The notes: a model not told the origin generated them from the sequence alone. Positions 1-8,219 are shown, counted from the first letter of the stretch. The stretch: 64,000 nucleotides of DNA from Bacteroidia bacterium (GCA_026003235.1 BPGW01000008.1:62001-126000), one strand, 5' to 3'. Numbers and translations: made by a program.

Positions 1-506
1 CTTTCCTGCGCAGTTATGTGGACTTTCTGCGGGATAGCCTGCCTGACCCCGCGCAGGAGGCCCGAGAAGCGCTTGCGCTGCCGGAGAGCCTGTGGCGTCC
101 TGCCCCCCCTCCGGTTCCCCTCACCCCCTCTTTGTCTCGGTTTGGCGGCGCGGGCGGGGCGCCGGCCTACGTGCCGGCCCGGCCCCTCTACCTGTACCAT
201 AAGGTCAGGCCCGGAGAAACGCTGGGACAAATCGCTCAGCGGTATGGGGTGTCGGTGGCTGCGATCCGCCAAGCCAACGGCCTGCGAAGCTCCCTGATCC
301 GGGTGGGGCAGACCCTTCGCATACCGGCCCAGCGGGCTTCAGGCGGGGCTGCCTCTCCCGCTGTCAGGTACCACACCGTGCGGACGGGAGAGTCGCTGTG
401 GAGCATTGCGCAGCGCTACGGCATCTCCGTAGAAGCGCTCTGCCGCGCCAACGGCCTTACCCCCCGTAGCGCCATCCACCCCGGCCAGCGCTTGCGCGTG
501 CCGTGA
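1..506 (+). CDS. LysM-domain protein, C-terminal part
   Basis: The frame is open from the window edge (the listed GTG at 18 is only an internal codon), so this is the C-terminal part of a longer protein. After a proline-rich linker there are two LysM domains of about 43 residues each: one beginning YLYHKVRPGETLGQIA and one beginning YHTVRTGESLWSIA, both with the usual N-G-L and hydrophobic xRIP/xRVP ends. LysM modules bind the GlcNAc backbone of peptidoglycan, so the protein likely acts in the cell envelope, perhaps as a wall hydrolase whose catalytic domain lies upstream of the window. That catalytic assignment is inference; nothing visible proves it. The gene ends in TGA at 504-506, 28 nt before the next promoter box. 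Confidence 0.85.
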   Translation, partial: FLRSYVDFLRDSLPDPAQEAREALALPESLWRPAPPPVPLTPSLSRFGGAGGAPAYVPARPLYLYHKVRPGETLGQIAQRYGVSVAAIRQANGLRSSLIRVGQTLRIPAQRASGGAASPAVRYHTVRTGESLWSIAQRYGISVEALCRANGLTPRSAIHPGQRLRVP

Positions 507-534
507 AATTTAGACTTGTCAGGGAGACTTTGCT

Positions 535-542
535 TACCTTTG
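535..542 (+). promoter_or_regulatory. -7 box TACCTTTG for the SBBP gene
   Basis: Exact Bacteroidota -7 consensus, ending 16 nt before the ATG at 559. This is one of the few transcription units here that should carry a short 5' leader. Confidence 0.7.
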
Positions 543-558
543 TCAAAACTTTTTTGCT

Positions 559-2652
559 ATGCGCAAGGTCGCAGTAGGGGCCGTGCTACTGGCCTTTTCT
601 GGGTGGGCGCAGGAGGCGCCTGAGAGGGCTTCTTTTCGGTATGAGCGGGAGCCCGTTTTTATTGAGAACCGTGGGCAATGGCATCCGGATGTGCTGTACT
701 TATGCCGGCTGAAGGGTTTGGATGCGTGGATCACGCGCTGGGGTGTGAACTACACCTTTTACCGGCTGGAGAGGGAGGAGGGGTGTGAGGAGAGGTGGAG
801 CAGGCGGGGGGAGAGGGGTTTTTCTCGGCTGGTGGGGCATCGGGTGCTATGCCGGTATGTGGGGGCAAACAACTGCGTGCAGGCGGAGGGGCGAGCCAAG
901 CGGCCGGGGTATTACAACTACTTTATCGGGAACGACCCCTCCAAGTATGCCACGGGGGTAGGTTTGTACGGGGAGGTTGTGGTGAAGGAGGTGTGGGAGG
1001 GGGTAGATGTGCGGTACTATGTGGAGGGGGGGTATTTGCGGTATGATTTTATAGTCAGGCCTGGGGGTGAGGCGAGTCGGGTGAGGTTTGAGCTGGAGGG
1101 GGCGGAGTGGGTGGAGGAGGCGGGGTCAAAGCTTCGGCTGGGGACGAGCTTAGGGGAGGTGGAGATAGGGGGTTTGCGTTCGTATCAGGCTGGGGATGGC
1201 CAGCTGGTGGCGAGCTGGTTTGAGGGGTCTGGGGGCGTGTACGGGGTAGGGGTGGGTCCCTACGACCGCAGCCAGACGCTGGTGATAGACCCCCTGGTGT
1301 ATTCCACCTTCCTGGGGGGGAGTAGGGATGAAAGGGGCTATGGCATTGCGGTGGATGGGCGTGGGCAGGCCTACATCACGGGCTTTACAGGGTCAGCAAA
1401 CTACGATGTGACGAGCGGGGCTTTTCAGACGACGTATGGGGGAGGGGTGGATGTGTTTGTGACGAAGCTGAATGCGGACGGTACGGCGCTGGTGTATTCC
1501 ACCTTCCTGGGGGGGAGGGGGGGTGATGATGGCCATGGCATTGCGGTGGATGGGCTTGGTCAGGCCTACATCACGGGCCTTACGTCTTCACGGGATTACC
1601 CTACCACAAGCGGGGCTTTTCAGACGACGGTTGGAGGATACGGGGATGTGTTTGTGACGAAGCTGAATGCGGACGGCACGGCGCTGGTGTATTCCACCTA
1701 CCTGGGGGGGAGTGAGAGTGAAGGGGGCATGGCATTGCGGTGGATGGGCTTGGGCAGGCCTACATCACGGGCAACACATATTCACGGATTACCCTACCAC
1801 GAGGGGGCTTTTCAGACGACGCTTGGGGGACGGGATGATGTGTTTGTGACGAAGCTGAATGCGGACGGCACGGCGCTGGTGTATTCCACCTACCTGGGGG
1901 GGAGTGGGGATGATGGGGGCACTGGCATTGCGGTGGATGGGCTTGGGCAGGCCTACATCACGGGCACTACAGGGTCATTGGATTTCCCTACCACGAGCGG
2001 GGCTTTTCAGACGAGGTATGGGGGGGGATTCCGTGATGTGTTTGTGACGAAGCTGAATGCGAGCGGCACGGCGCTGGTGTACTCCACCTTCCTGGGGGGA
2101 AGTTCTTATGAGTTTGGCAGTGGCATTGCGGTGGATGGGCTTGGGCAGGCCTACATCACGGGCTCTGCAGGGTCAGGTTACCCTACCACGAGCGGGGCTT
2201 TTCAGACGACGCTTGGGGGATGGGGTGATGTGTTTGTGACGAAGCTGAATGCGGACGGCACGGCGCTGGTGTATTCCACCTACCTGGGGGGGAGTGATTG
2301 GGATGTGGGCCGTGGCATTGCGGTGGATGGGCTTGGGCAGGCCTACATCACGGGCGATACAGATTCACAGGATTACCCTACCACGAGCGGGACTTTTCAG
2401 ACGACGCATGGGGGGGGAGAGGTGGATGTGTTTGTGACGAAGCTGAATGCGGACGGCACGGCGCTGGTGTATTCCACCTACCTGGGGGGGAGTGGGGAGG
2501 ATGGGGGCTTTGGCATTGCGGTGGATGGGCGTGGGCAGGCCTACATCATGGGCATTACAAATTCACAGGATTACCCTACCACGAGCGGGGCTTTTCAGAC
2601 GACGCGTGGGGTGGGATTGGGTGTCTTTGTGACGAAGATAGACCCAAGATAG
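559..2652 (+). CDS. SBBP-repeat secreted protein (DUF7948-like N-terminus)
   Basis: 697 aa as read. The N-terminus is a signal peptide (MRKVAVGAVLLAFSGWAQ), followed by about 230 residues resembling the DUF7948 region that precedes SBBP propellers (FIENRGQWHPDVLY), then about seven SBBP repeats of 64-66 residues carrying STFLGGS, GIAVDGLGQAYITG and FVTKLNADGTALVY. SBBP repeats form a seven-bladed beta-propeller on secreted proteins. The third repeat is read out of register between about 1729 and 1806 because of three single-base deletions, so its residues (ALRWMGLGRPTS) no longer fit the repeat. The reading frame stops at a TAG (2650-2652) just before a recognisable but shifted T9SS sorting tail. 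The SBBP assignment is secure; whether the product is still exported to the surface is doubtful. Confidence 0.85.
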   Translation: MRKVAVGAVLLAFSGWAQEAPERASFRYEREPVFIENRGQWHPDVLYLCRLKGLDAWITRWGVNYTFYRLEREEGCEERWSRRGERGFSRLVGHRVLCRYVGANNCVQAEGRAKRPGYYNYFIGNDPSKYATGVGLYGEVVVKEVWEGVDVRYYVEGGYLRYDFIVRPGGEASRVRFELEGAEWVEEAGSKLRLGTSLGEVEIGGLRSYQAGDGQLVASWFEGSGGVYGVGVGPYDRSQTLVIDPLVYSTFLGGSRDERGYGIAVDGRGQAYITGFTGSANYDVTSGAFQTTYGGGVDVFVTKLNADGTALVYSTFLGGRGGDDGHGIAVDGLGQAYITGLTSSRDYPTTSGAFQTTVGGYGDVFVTKLNADGTALVYSTYLGGSESEGGMALRWMGLGRPTSRATHIHGLPYHEGAFQTTLGGRDDVFVTKLNADGTALVYSTYLGGSGDDGGTGIAVDGLGQAYITGTTGSLDFPTTSGAFQTRYGGGFRDVFVTKLNASGTALVYSTFLGGSSYEFGSGIAVDGLGQAYITGSAGSGYPTTSGAFQTTLGGWGDVFVTKLNADGTALVYSTYLGGSDWDVGRGIAVDGLGQAYITGDTDSQDYPTTSGTFQTTHGGGEVDVFVTKLNADGTALVYSTYLGGSGEDGGFGIAVDGRGQAYIMGITNSQDYPTTSGAFQTTRGVGLGVFVTKIDPR
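1298..2649 (+). repeat. Seven ~195-bp coding tandem repeats (SBBP blades)
   Basis: Units of 192-198 bp, recognisable by the recurring stretches GTATTCCACCTACCTGG, GGCATTGCGGTGGATGGGC and TTTGTGACGAAGCTGAATGC. Identity is high at DNA level, including synonymous positions, which suggests recent expansion or gene conversion. Each unit contains a G7 run. Confidence 0.85.
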
Positions 2653-2890
2653 GCTTGGGCGGTGCTACTTCCTTGTGGTGGTGTGGCTGGGTATCCCAGC
2701 CTGAGGGCGGGGGCGTTTGCGGTGTGAGGGGGGCGGCGTGGTGGAGCTGCGGGATGCCAGCGGCAGGGTGCTGCGCCGCTATGAGCTTCCAGGCAGCTCC
2801 CTGACCCTACACGAGGACCTGCCGGCAGGGGCGCCCTTCCTGCGCCAGGTTAGTACGGGTGCCGTAGTGAAAGTGGTGATCAGCCCATAG
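2653..2890 (+). pseudogene. Severed T9SS type-A sorting domain of the SBBP gene
   Basis: Downstream of the TAG the same frame continues to YPSLRAGAFAV, the typical start of a T9SS type-A tail (usual form YPNPxxG). A stop (TGA, 2724-2726) follows. In the next frame the rest of the domain is intact: VVELRDASGRVLRRYELPG, DLPAGAPFLRQVSTG and a terminal KVVISP ending with TAG at 2888-2890. Removing one T at 2725 restores a continuous AVEGGGVVEL. So two lesions, a nonsense codon and a +1 shift, separate the propeller from its secretion signal. This may be true decay or sequence error. Confidence 0.75.
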
Positions 2891-2912
2891 GGCCGGAGGA
2901 TAGCCCAACGAA

Positions 2913-2945
2913 CAGGGGGCAGGTCCACCCAGGGCCTGCCCCCTG
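2913..2945. terminator. Hairpin between convergent genes
   Basis: An 11-bp inverted repeat (CAGGGGGCAGG / CCTGCCCCCTG) with an 11-nt loop lies between the SBBP tail and the convergent 53-aa gene. There is no strong T-run on either side, so a termination role is only likely. Confidence 0.4.
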
Positions 2946-2980
2946 CTGCGGAGCGGCTACCGGGACTTCGGGGCGGGGGG

Positions 2981-3142
2981 TTATTTTTTCCTGCCCTGGC
3001 CGCCTCCTTTCCAGGTGGGGTTGAGCTGTTTGCCTCGGTTACCCTGGGCCTGGTCGTACTGCCGGTTGGTTCCCGGCGTCCCCTTGTTTGGGTTAAGCTG
3101 GTTGGCGTGGTTGTCACGCGGGTCAATAGGTCTTTTACTCAT
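2981..3142 (-). CDS. Small hydrophilic protein, 53 aa
   Basis: Too short for the ORF track. It runs from ATG (3142) to TAA (2981) and begins MSKRPIDPRDNHANQLNPNK. Composition is extreme: N, Q, G, P, K and R dominate, with almost no hydrophobic residues, and a motif is internally echoed (NHANQLNPN then NRGKQLNPT). A GGAG lies 6 nt before the ATG. It is 37 bp downstream of the SRPBCC gene on the same strand and may share its transcript. I do not recognise a family. It looks intrinsically disordered, perhaps nucleic-acid associated or a desiccation/heat protectant, but that is a guess. Confidence 0.6.
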   Translation of the reverse strand: MSKRPIDPRDNHANQLNPNKGTPGTNRQYDQAQGNRGKQLNPTWKGGGQGRKK

Positions 3143-3179
3143 GGCAGCTCCGTTAACGAAAAAAAACCCGGAAAGTTCC

Positions 3180-3683
3180 CTATGTAAAGCGAGGGGGCTT
3201 TCTTACCTCGCCGCCGAAGAGGGCGCGTACTTTTTCCTGCCGGAAGCGAAATATCTCGTCCAGCCGGGGCCGCACCACCCAGGGATGCACCAGCTGCCCC
3301 AAAAGCCCCGCCGGCAAGCCGTAGTGCACCAGATCCTGCATCAGAACCCCCTCCGCCGTGGGAAAAAACTCATGCCGGTGATGCCAGAAGCGATACGGCC
3401 CAAAGCGCTGCTCATCCACGAAAAAATACGGCGGTTCCCCTTCGTGGGGCCCCTGCAGGTGCGTGATTTCCGTAACCCACCGCATCGGTAGGCCCAGCAA
3501 TGGCCGCACTCGGTACTCAATAATAAGGCCGGCTCGCATCTTGGCAGGTACGGGCGACAAAATGGCAAACTCCATGTAGGGTGGGGTGATGTGCTTGAGG
3601 TTTTCTGGCTGCGAGAAAAAATCCCACACTTCCTCCATGGGCCTTGGGATGAGCTGAGCGGCTTCCAGGCGGTAGAGGCGCAT
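3180..3683 (-). CDS. SRPBCC-family ligand-binding protein
   Basis: 167 aa. The N-terminus (ETA-like AAQLIPRPMEEVWDFFSQPENL) and the later ITPPYMEFAIL and GPYRFWHHRHEFFP segments match the SRPBCC/CoxG-like helix-grip fold, in the subgroup often annotated as cell-division-inhibitor-like or YndB-like. The family binds hydrophobic ligands in a deep cavity; the ligand cannot be told from sequence. It is cytoplasmic, with no signal peptide. It lies 33 nt downstream of the penicillin acylase on the same strand, so it is probably the third gene of a nuoN-acylase-SRPBCC transcript. No clear -7 box precedes it. Confidence 0.8.
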   Translation of the reverse strand: MRLYRLEAAQLIPRPMEEVWDFFSQPENLKHITPPYMEFAILSPVPAKMRAGLIIEYRVRPLLGLPMRWVTEITHLQGPHEGEPPYFFVDEQRFGPYRFWHHRHEFFPTAEGVLMQDLVHYGLPAGLLGQLVHPWVVRPRLDEIFRFRQEKVRALFGGEVRKPPRFT

Positions 3684-3716
3684 GGGTCTTTAAACAAAGA
3701 GCGCCTGCGCCAAAGC

Positions 3717-6182
3717 TCACCGCTTGGGGGCGCCGAGGGTGTAGCCTGCCACGGCCGTGTCTGGGAAGGCCGCCCGATCCCGCACAAAGAGATGCCGATA
3801 CAGCTGTCCTTGCTGCCAGGCGGGGAGGAAGTCCATGTAATGGAAGCTTCCGGGGTTGCCCGACTGGCCGCCCGGGTAGACGCCGTAGCCCTGCACAGGG
3901 GGCTTCAGGTCCACCACCATACGCCAGGAGGGGCCTGCGGTGGAACCGATAGCGTTTATGCACTGGCCATCGCCGTCGGTTTGGAGCGTGTCGCTGCTGA
4001 AGCCCTTGAGTCGGGCCAGGTGGCGCACCTGGGCAGCTCTGTACCGCCACCACACCAGGGTGTCGCCAGCCTGGTCGGCCCACCTTCGGGTCTTTTCCCA
4101 GGCCGAGCGGATCAGGACGGGCAAGCTTCGTGGGCCGCTGTCGGCCACCGAAAGCCAGCGCGGATGGGGAGCCGGCTTTCCCGCGGTGCGAGCCGCATGG
4201 GTCTCCTCCAGCATCTTGAGGGTGATTTCCCATTCAGGCCGGCGAAAGGGGAGGTTTTCCCACACCGCCAGGTGCAGCGCTACCCACCACCGCTTGAAGA
4301 GGGTGGGGGCCCGCCCAGCGCCTACAAACCGGTAGTCCCATCGGCGTAAGGTGTCCAGCCACCGCGACGAGTCGCCTTGCACATAGCTCAGCATCAGAGG
4401 CAGCGCCCGCCGCGCCAAAAAACTCTCCACATCCAGCTGAAGCACCCGAAAAGAGTCCACGGTCGCCTTCTCTAAAGCTCGTAGCCGTTCTTCTATGCGG
4501 GCGGCGCGGTCCGGCAGCGCAAAGTACCAGCCCAGCCAGTAGGGGTACGCGGGGCCCGCAGGGTAAGAGTTGGCCGACCGTACAAACCCCTCAGGGGGGT
4601 CTAGGGTGTGCGGGTTTTCTTCCATATCCAGCCAGTCGCGCCAGTGGTTTTCGGGCTTTTCGGCATCCAGGACGAATTTGCCTTGTTCCTTCCAGCGGAG
4701 GGGATAAAATCCTCGCACCCACAGCGCGATATGCCCCGCCGTGTCGGCGTAGACGAAATTCTGAGCTGGACTGCCAAAGTGCCGCAGGGCCTCTTGGTAG
4801 TCGGCCAGGCCTCGGGCTCGGTTGAGCAGGTAGAAGCAGCGCGCTTCGTTGGAGGGTTCGTAGCTGATCCAGCGCAGGGCGCAGTCTATGGGGGCGTGCC
4901 GAGCTTTGCCTTCAAGAGGGCGCGCGATAGCGTCGCGGCTGCGGTGTACGACAGGCCCCCAAGGCGTGTACCATACCGTGTCCCACACCAGCCGGTGCCC
5001 ATCCCACGGCGTGCGTACCCAAAGGGTTTCTACCCGGGGGTGGAGAGGCACCCGCTCGCCATGGTAGTAAAACGACCGCTGGAGGCTATCGGCATACCTC
5101 AGCCGGTAAAAGTCAAACGCATCCGGTCCTACATTGGTCACGCCCCAAGCGACCGCTTCGTTGTAGCCGATGATGATGCCGGGCGCGCCCAAGAGCGAAA
5201 CCCCATACGTGTTTACAGAAGGGCCGACCAAATGCATCTCCAGCCAGATGGAAGGCAGATTCAGCGCCAGGTGGGGGTCGTTGGCTAAGAGGGGGTACCC
5301 TGAAGCGGTCTTTCGGCCGCTCACGGCCCAGTTGTTGCTGCCTACCCAGGAAGGGTCTTGCTCTTCAGCCTGACCCAAGCTGTCTTCGGCGTAAGCCCGA
5401 CTGTACAGCTCGGCAGGTTGGGGAGGCACTTCCTTGGAAGCCTGCCAGCTGCCGGTTAGGATGGTGGTGTGACCGTACGGGGCCGTGTTGGGGAAAAGGG
5501 TGTCTATCACGCCTTTGCCCAGCTGAACAAGGAGCTTGGTGAGGTACTTGTCTTGGCTTTTGACACTCAGGTCGTAGGCCATGTACTTGACCAGGTAGAG
5601 GGAACGGACGGGGCTCCACGGCTCCGGAGCGTACCCCAGCAGCTTGTACTCAAAAGGATACTCGCGGGGGCTCAGCTGGGCCAGGTAGGCGTTTACCCCT
5701 TCGGTGAAGGCATTAAGCATGGCCCACGTGGCTGAGTCTTGCTGGACGGCTTGCAGGGCTTTTTCTACGGCGTAAGGGATGCCCAAGCGGCGCATAGCCC
5801 GGTCAAAAGGCAGGAACTTCTCGCCCAGCACCCGGCTCAGCCGCCCTGCAGCCGCATCGCTTTGCATTTCCATCTGCCAGAGGCGCAAGTGAGCTTGGAT
5901 GTACCCCTGGGCTCGGTACAAGTCTGCTTCCTTGCGAGCAAAAATGTGCGGAACCCACCGTTTGTCCCATACCACCCAGACAGAATCCTCCAGGGTAGGG
6001 ATGAGCAGCTGGGTGGGGGGCTGGGTCTCAGGGGGTTCGGCGTTGCGCCAAAAGCCCTCCGTAGGCGAGAAGAAACGGCCCAAGGGAGGGAGTTGTCCCC
6101 ATCGCCGACCCAGGCCGGCTTCCATTGCGATTAGGGCCAGCAGCAGCCCCCCTGTACGCCATAGAGCTTTTGGGCGGCTCAT
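3717..6182 (-). CDS. Penicillin acylase family protein (Ntn hydrolase)
   Basis: 821 aa, a usual size for the family. It has an N-terminal hydrophobic export segment (about residues 8-22), an alpha-chain region, and the autoprocessing site around Ser282 in WVGSNNWAVSG, where the new N-terminal serine is the nucleophile; this is followed by PLLANDPHLALNLPSIWLEM, typical of penicillin amidases. The family hydrolyses amides such as penicillins, acyl-homoserine lactones or N-acyl amino acids in the periplasm; the substrate here is unknown. The ATG lies 1 nt after the nuoN stop, so the two are cotranscribed, though no functional link to respiration is evident. Confidence 0.9.
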   Translation of the reverse strand: MSRPKALWRTGGLLLALIAMEAGLGRRWGQLPPLGRFFSPTEGFWRNAEPPETQPPTQLLIPTLEDSVWVVWDKRWVPHIFARKEADLYRAQGYIQAHLRLWQMEMQSDAAAGRLSRVLGEKFLPFDRAMRRLGIPYAVEKALQAVQQDSATWAMLNAFTEGVNAYLAQLSPREYPFEYKLLGYAPEPWSPVRSLYLVKYMAYDLSVKSQDKYLTKLLVQLGKGVIDTLFPNTAPYGHTTILTGSWQASKEVPPQPAELYSRAYAEDSLGQAEEQDPSWVGSNNWAVSGRKTASGYPLLANDPHLALNLPSIWLEMHLVGPSVNTYGVSLLGAPGIIIGYNEAVAWGVTNVGPDAFDFYRLRYADSLQRSFYYHGERVPLHPRVETLWVRTPWDGHRLVWDTVWYTPWGPVVHRSRDAIARPLEGKARHAPIDCALRWISYEPSNEARCFYLLNRARGLADYQEALRHFGSPAQNFVYADTAGHIALWVRGFYPLRWKEQGKFVLDAEKPENHWRDWLDMEENPHTLDPPEGFVRSANSYPAGPAYPYWLGWYFALPDRAARIEERLRALEKATVDSFRVLQLDVESFLARRALPLMLSYVQGDSSRWLDTLRRWDYRFVGAGRAPTLFKRWWVALHLAVWENLPFRRPEWEITLKMLEETHAARTAGKPAPHPRWLSVADSGPRSLPVLIRSAWEKTRRWADQAGDTLVWWRYRAAQVRHLARLKGFSSDTLQTDGDGQCINAIGSTAGPSWRMVVDLKPPVQGYGVYPGGQSGNPGSFHYMDFLPAWQQGQLYRHLFVRDRAAFPDTAVAGYTLGAPKR

Positions 6183-6183
6183 C

Positions 6184-7590
6184 TTAGGGGCGAGGTAAGA
6201 AGAAACCCGCTATGCCGTACAGGTAATCCAGCCATCCCCACAAAAGGGAGGGGAGGAGCCCCAGCACCACCAATAGCAGCGCGCCTAAGGCCAGAACGGG
6301 GGCACGCGCCGTCACGCCTTCTCCACTCTGGTACAACCAAGCGATGGGACGCCAGTAGTAGGCGTACCCAATCAGCGCTCCTACCAGAGCGATGAGGGCT
6401 GCCAGTCCGTGCCCTGCCCGAAAGGCCGCCACAAAAAGGCCGTACTTGGCGAAAAACCCCGCCAGCGGGGGCATGCCCGAGAGAGAAGCCAGGGTCAAGG
6501 CCAGGGCCAGAGCATAGGCGGGGTGTCGGTAACCCAGACCTCGCAGGGCTTTTTCGTTCAGGGGCTCAGGCTTGAGCCCTATCAGCCCAAAAGCCAGCAC
6601 ACTCATCAGGCCGTACACGAGGGCATAGGCCCAGGCTTGCAGCCGTCCTTCGGGGCCGCTCACAAGCGCCAACAGGATATAGGACCCATGCGCGACCGAG
6701 GAATAGCCCAGGAGCCTTTGCAGCGAAGTTTGTCCCAAAGCAGAGAGGTTGCCGTAGAGGCTGGAGGCGGCGGCGATGACGGCAAAGGCGCCCAGCCAAG
6801 AGGAAGGCACTTCCATGTAGTGCAGCAGCAGGCCGCCTAAAAAAGCCGCATTGAGTTTGCCCAGGGCCACCACGAGGCCGGCGTAGCTGGGTGTGGCCCC
6901 ACCGTATACATCGGGAGCCCACCAGTGAAAAGGAAACACGGAGAGCTTGAAAAGCAGGCCTATGGCTATCATGGCTGCGGCCAGGCTAAAGAGCGGATGG
7001 CCGTGCCAAGCTGTCCACCTAACGGCCCAAAGGTGGTGCAGGTAGAGGGTGCCGGTCAAGCCATACAGGTACGACAGCCCAAAAAGCAAGATGGCAAAGC
7101 CCACGGCGCTAAGGAGGAAATACTTGACGGCCGCTTCGGGGGCGAGGCGGTTTTGCCAGGACAGGCCCACCAGCACATAACTGCCCAGCGAGACGGTCTC
7201 TACGGCTACGACAGCAAGGAGAAGGTGGTTGCTGGCAGGCAGGAGGCTCAGGGCCACTAGCAGAAGCAGCGTAAGGGGAAAAGCTTCCCATCCTTCGGGC
7301 TTTTCGGCCAGGGTCCGAGCGGCAAAAGCCAGCCCTATCGCCGCTATCACCCCCGCAAAAAGCCCCAGCAGGCTATACACCCCCCCTACCCATACCATGC
7401 CGAAAAAGGTGGATTGCGGCTTGGGAAAAGCCCAGGCTATGTAGCCATACAGAAGGGCAGAGAGGAGCCCTATCGCCACGCTGGCCCCAGCTACGTAAGC
7501 TCGCAGTCGGGCAAAGGTGCCCCCTACCAGCAGAACCAACGCCCCAACGAGGAGCACACCAGCCGGCAAAAGCCCCATATAACTCGTCAT
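6184..7590 (-). CDS. nuoN: NADH-quinone oxidoreductase subunit N
   Basis: 468 aa with about 14 predicted membrane helices. The proton-translocation core of the Mrp-antiporter-like family is visible: KYFLLSAVGFAILLFGLSYLYG, LLFKLSVFPFHWWAPDVYGG (conserved Lys and the FHxWxPDVYxG signature) and GLGYRHPAYALALALTLASLSG with SGMPPLAGFFAKYGLF. It is the ND2-like antiporter module of complex I in the inner membrane. The window shows no nuoM before it; upstream lies a divergent gene. The start is set by a -7 box (TACCTTCG) 5 nt before the ATG, implying that here nuoN heads its own transcript rather than ending a nuo operon. Confidence 0.93.
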   Translation of the reverse strand: MTSYMGLLPAGVLLVGALVLLVGGTFARLRAYVAGASVAIGLLSALLYGYIAWAFPKPQSTFFGMVWVGGVYSLLGLFAGVIAAIGLAFAARTLAEKPEGWEAFPLTLLLLVALSLLPASNHLLLAVVAVETVSLGSYVLVGLSWQNRLAPEAAVKYFLLSAVGFAILLFGLSYLYGLTGTLYLHHLWAVRWTAWHGHPLFSLAAAMIAIGLLFKLSVFPFHWWAPDVYGGATPSYAGLVVALGKLNAAFLGGLLLHYMEVPSSWLGAFAVIAAASSLYGNLSALGQTSLQRLLGYSSVAHGSYILLALVSGPEGRLQAWAYALVYGLMSVLAFGLIGLKPEPLNEKALRGLGYRHPAYALALALTLASLSGMPPLAGFFAKYGLFVAAFRAGHGLAALIALVGALIGYAYYWRPIAWLYQSGEGVTARAPVLALGALLLVVLGLLPSLLWGWLDYLYGIAGFFLPRP

Positions 7591-7595
7591 CCCAG

Positions 7596-7603
7596 CGAAG
7601 GTA
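7596..7603 (-). promoter_or_regulatory. -7 box TACCTTCG for nuoN
   Basis: Read on the minus strand, the box ends 5 nt before the nuoN ATG, predicting a leaderless mRNA. Confidence 0.65.
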
Positions 7604-7650
7604 GGGCGAAATCAGGGTTTCCGCAGGGGTGTAGTTTGGATTGAATCTAC

Positions 7651-7658
7651 TACCTTTG
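7651..7658 (+). promoter_or_regulatory. -7 box TACCTTTG, leaderless, for the haem-motif gene
   Basis: Perfect consensus with only CGGC between it and the ATG at 7663. It is divergent to the nuoN promoter 47 bp away. Confidence 0.7.
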
Positions 7659-7662
7659 CGGC

Positions 7663-8172
7663 ATGTGGGTTCCGCGGTGGGTGCTCTGGCTGGTAGGGCT
7701 GGGGCTGGTTGGCGGGGCGTACGCCCTGTATGCGGTGCATCGCGAAAATCGGCTCCTGGAGACCGAAGTCAAAAAGCTGGAACACCTCCTGGCAGAGCGG
7801 CCCGTAGAGCTGGCTACCTTCATGGCTTCGTATGAGCGCTTCTTGACCAAGCTCCATGCGGCGGGCCAAGCTCAAAATTGGGCCCTGGCGGCTTTTTATT
7901 ATGAAGAGCTGGAAGAGACGGCCGAGCAGCTGGAGAAGCTCAATCTGACCGATGACGGCGTTCCTGTCAGCCAAATGATGCGCCCTAACCTCCTGCAGCC
8001 CCTTGAAGCCGTAGAAAAGGCTATCCAAGCTCAGGAGCCGCGCGCTTTTCAGGAAGGCTTGCGGGTCCTCGTAAGCCATTGCAATAGCTGCCATGCCGCC
8101 GCTGGCAAGCCCTACATTCAGTTTACCTTGCCTGAAAAAGACGCGCCGCCTCGCCAGCGATTCACGCCGTGA
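7663..8172 (+). CDS. Membrane-anchored protein with a CxxCH haem-binding motif
   Basis: 169 aa. An N-terminal membrane anchor (residues about 5-25) is followed by a short coiled-coil (ENRLLETEVKKLEHLL) and a helical domain that ends with HCNSCHAAAGKP, a single c-type haem attachment motif near residues 143-147. The position of CxxCH close to the C-terminus of a four-helix domain resembles cytochrome c' and small di-haem-free relatives. It probably faces the periplasm and could carry electrons or sense redox or gas. Promoter spacing fixes the ATG. It is separated from dnaK by a perfect hairpin. The exact family is not certain. Confidence 0.75.
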   Translation: MWVPRWVLWLVGLGLVGGAYALYAVHRENRLLETEVKKLEHLLAERPVELATFMASYERFLTKLHAAGQAQNWALAAFYYEELEETAEQLEKLNLTDDGVPVSQMMRPNLLQPLEAVEKAIQAQEPRAFQEGLRVLVSHCNSCHAAAGKPYIQFTLPEKDAPPRQRFTP

Positions 8173-8173
8173 G

Positions 8174-8190
8174 ACTGCCACTTTGGCAGT
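8174..8190. terminator. Short perfect hairpin between the haem gene and dnaK
   Basis: ACTGCCA-CTT-TGGCAGT: a 7-bp stem with 3-nt loop starting 2 nt after the stop codon. No T-run follows, so it could be a weak terminator, an mRNA-stabilising end or an operator in the dnaK leader. Confidence 0.4.
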
Positions 8191-8219
8191 AAGGCACAAG
8201 CTTTGCAAAAAGTTCCCCC

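Noticed and set aside
1472-2632. Series of small plus-strand ORFs of about 60 aa (MRTARRWCIPP..., spaced 192-198 bp)
   Set aside because: They are the same shifted reading of each SBBP repeat, not genes.
1298-2649. Possible CRISPR-like periodic repeat
   Set aside because: The period is about 195 bp, repeats are coding, and there are no spacers.
2779-3126. 115-aa minus ORF MTRVTTTPTSL...
   Set aside because: It is a shadow of the 53-aa gene in another frame with no family features.
8198-8205. AAGCTTTG as dnaK promoter
   Set aside because: It lacks the leading T and has an atypical 14-nt gap, so it is noted in the gene entry but not called.
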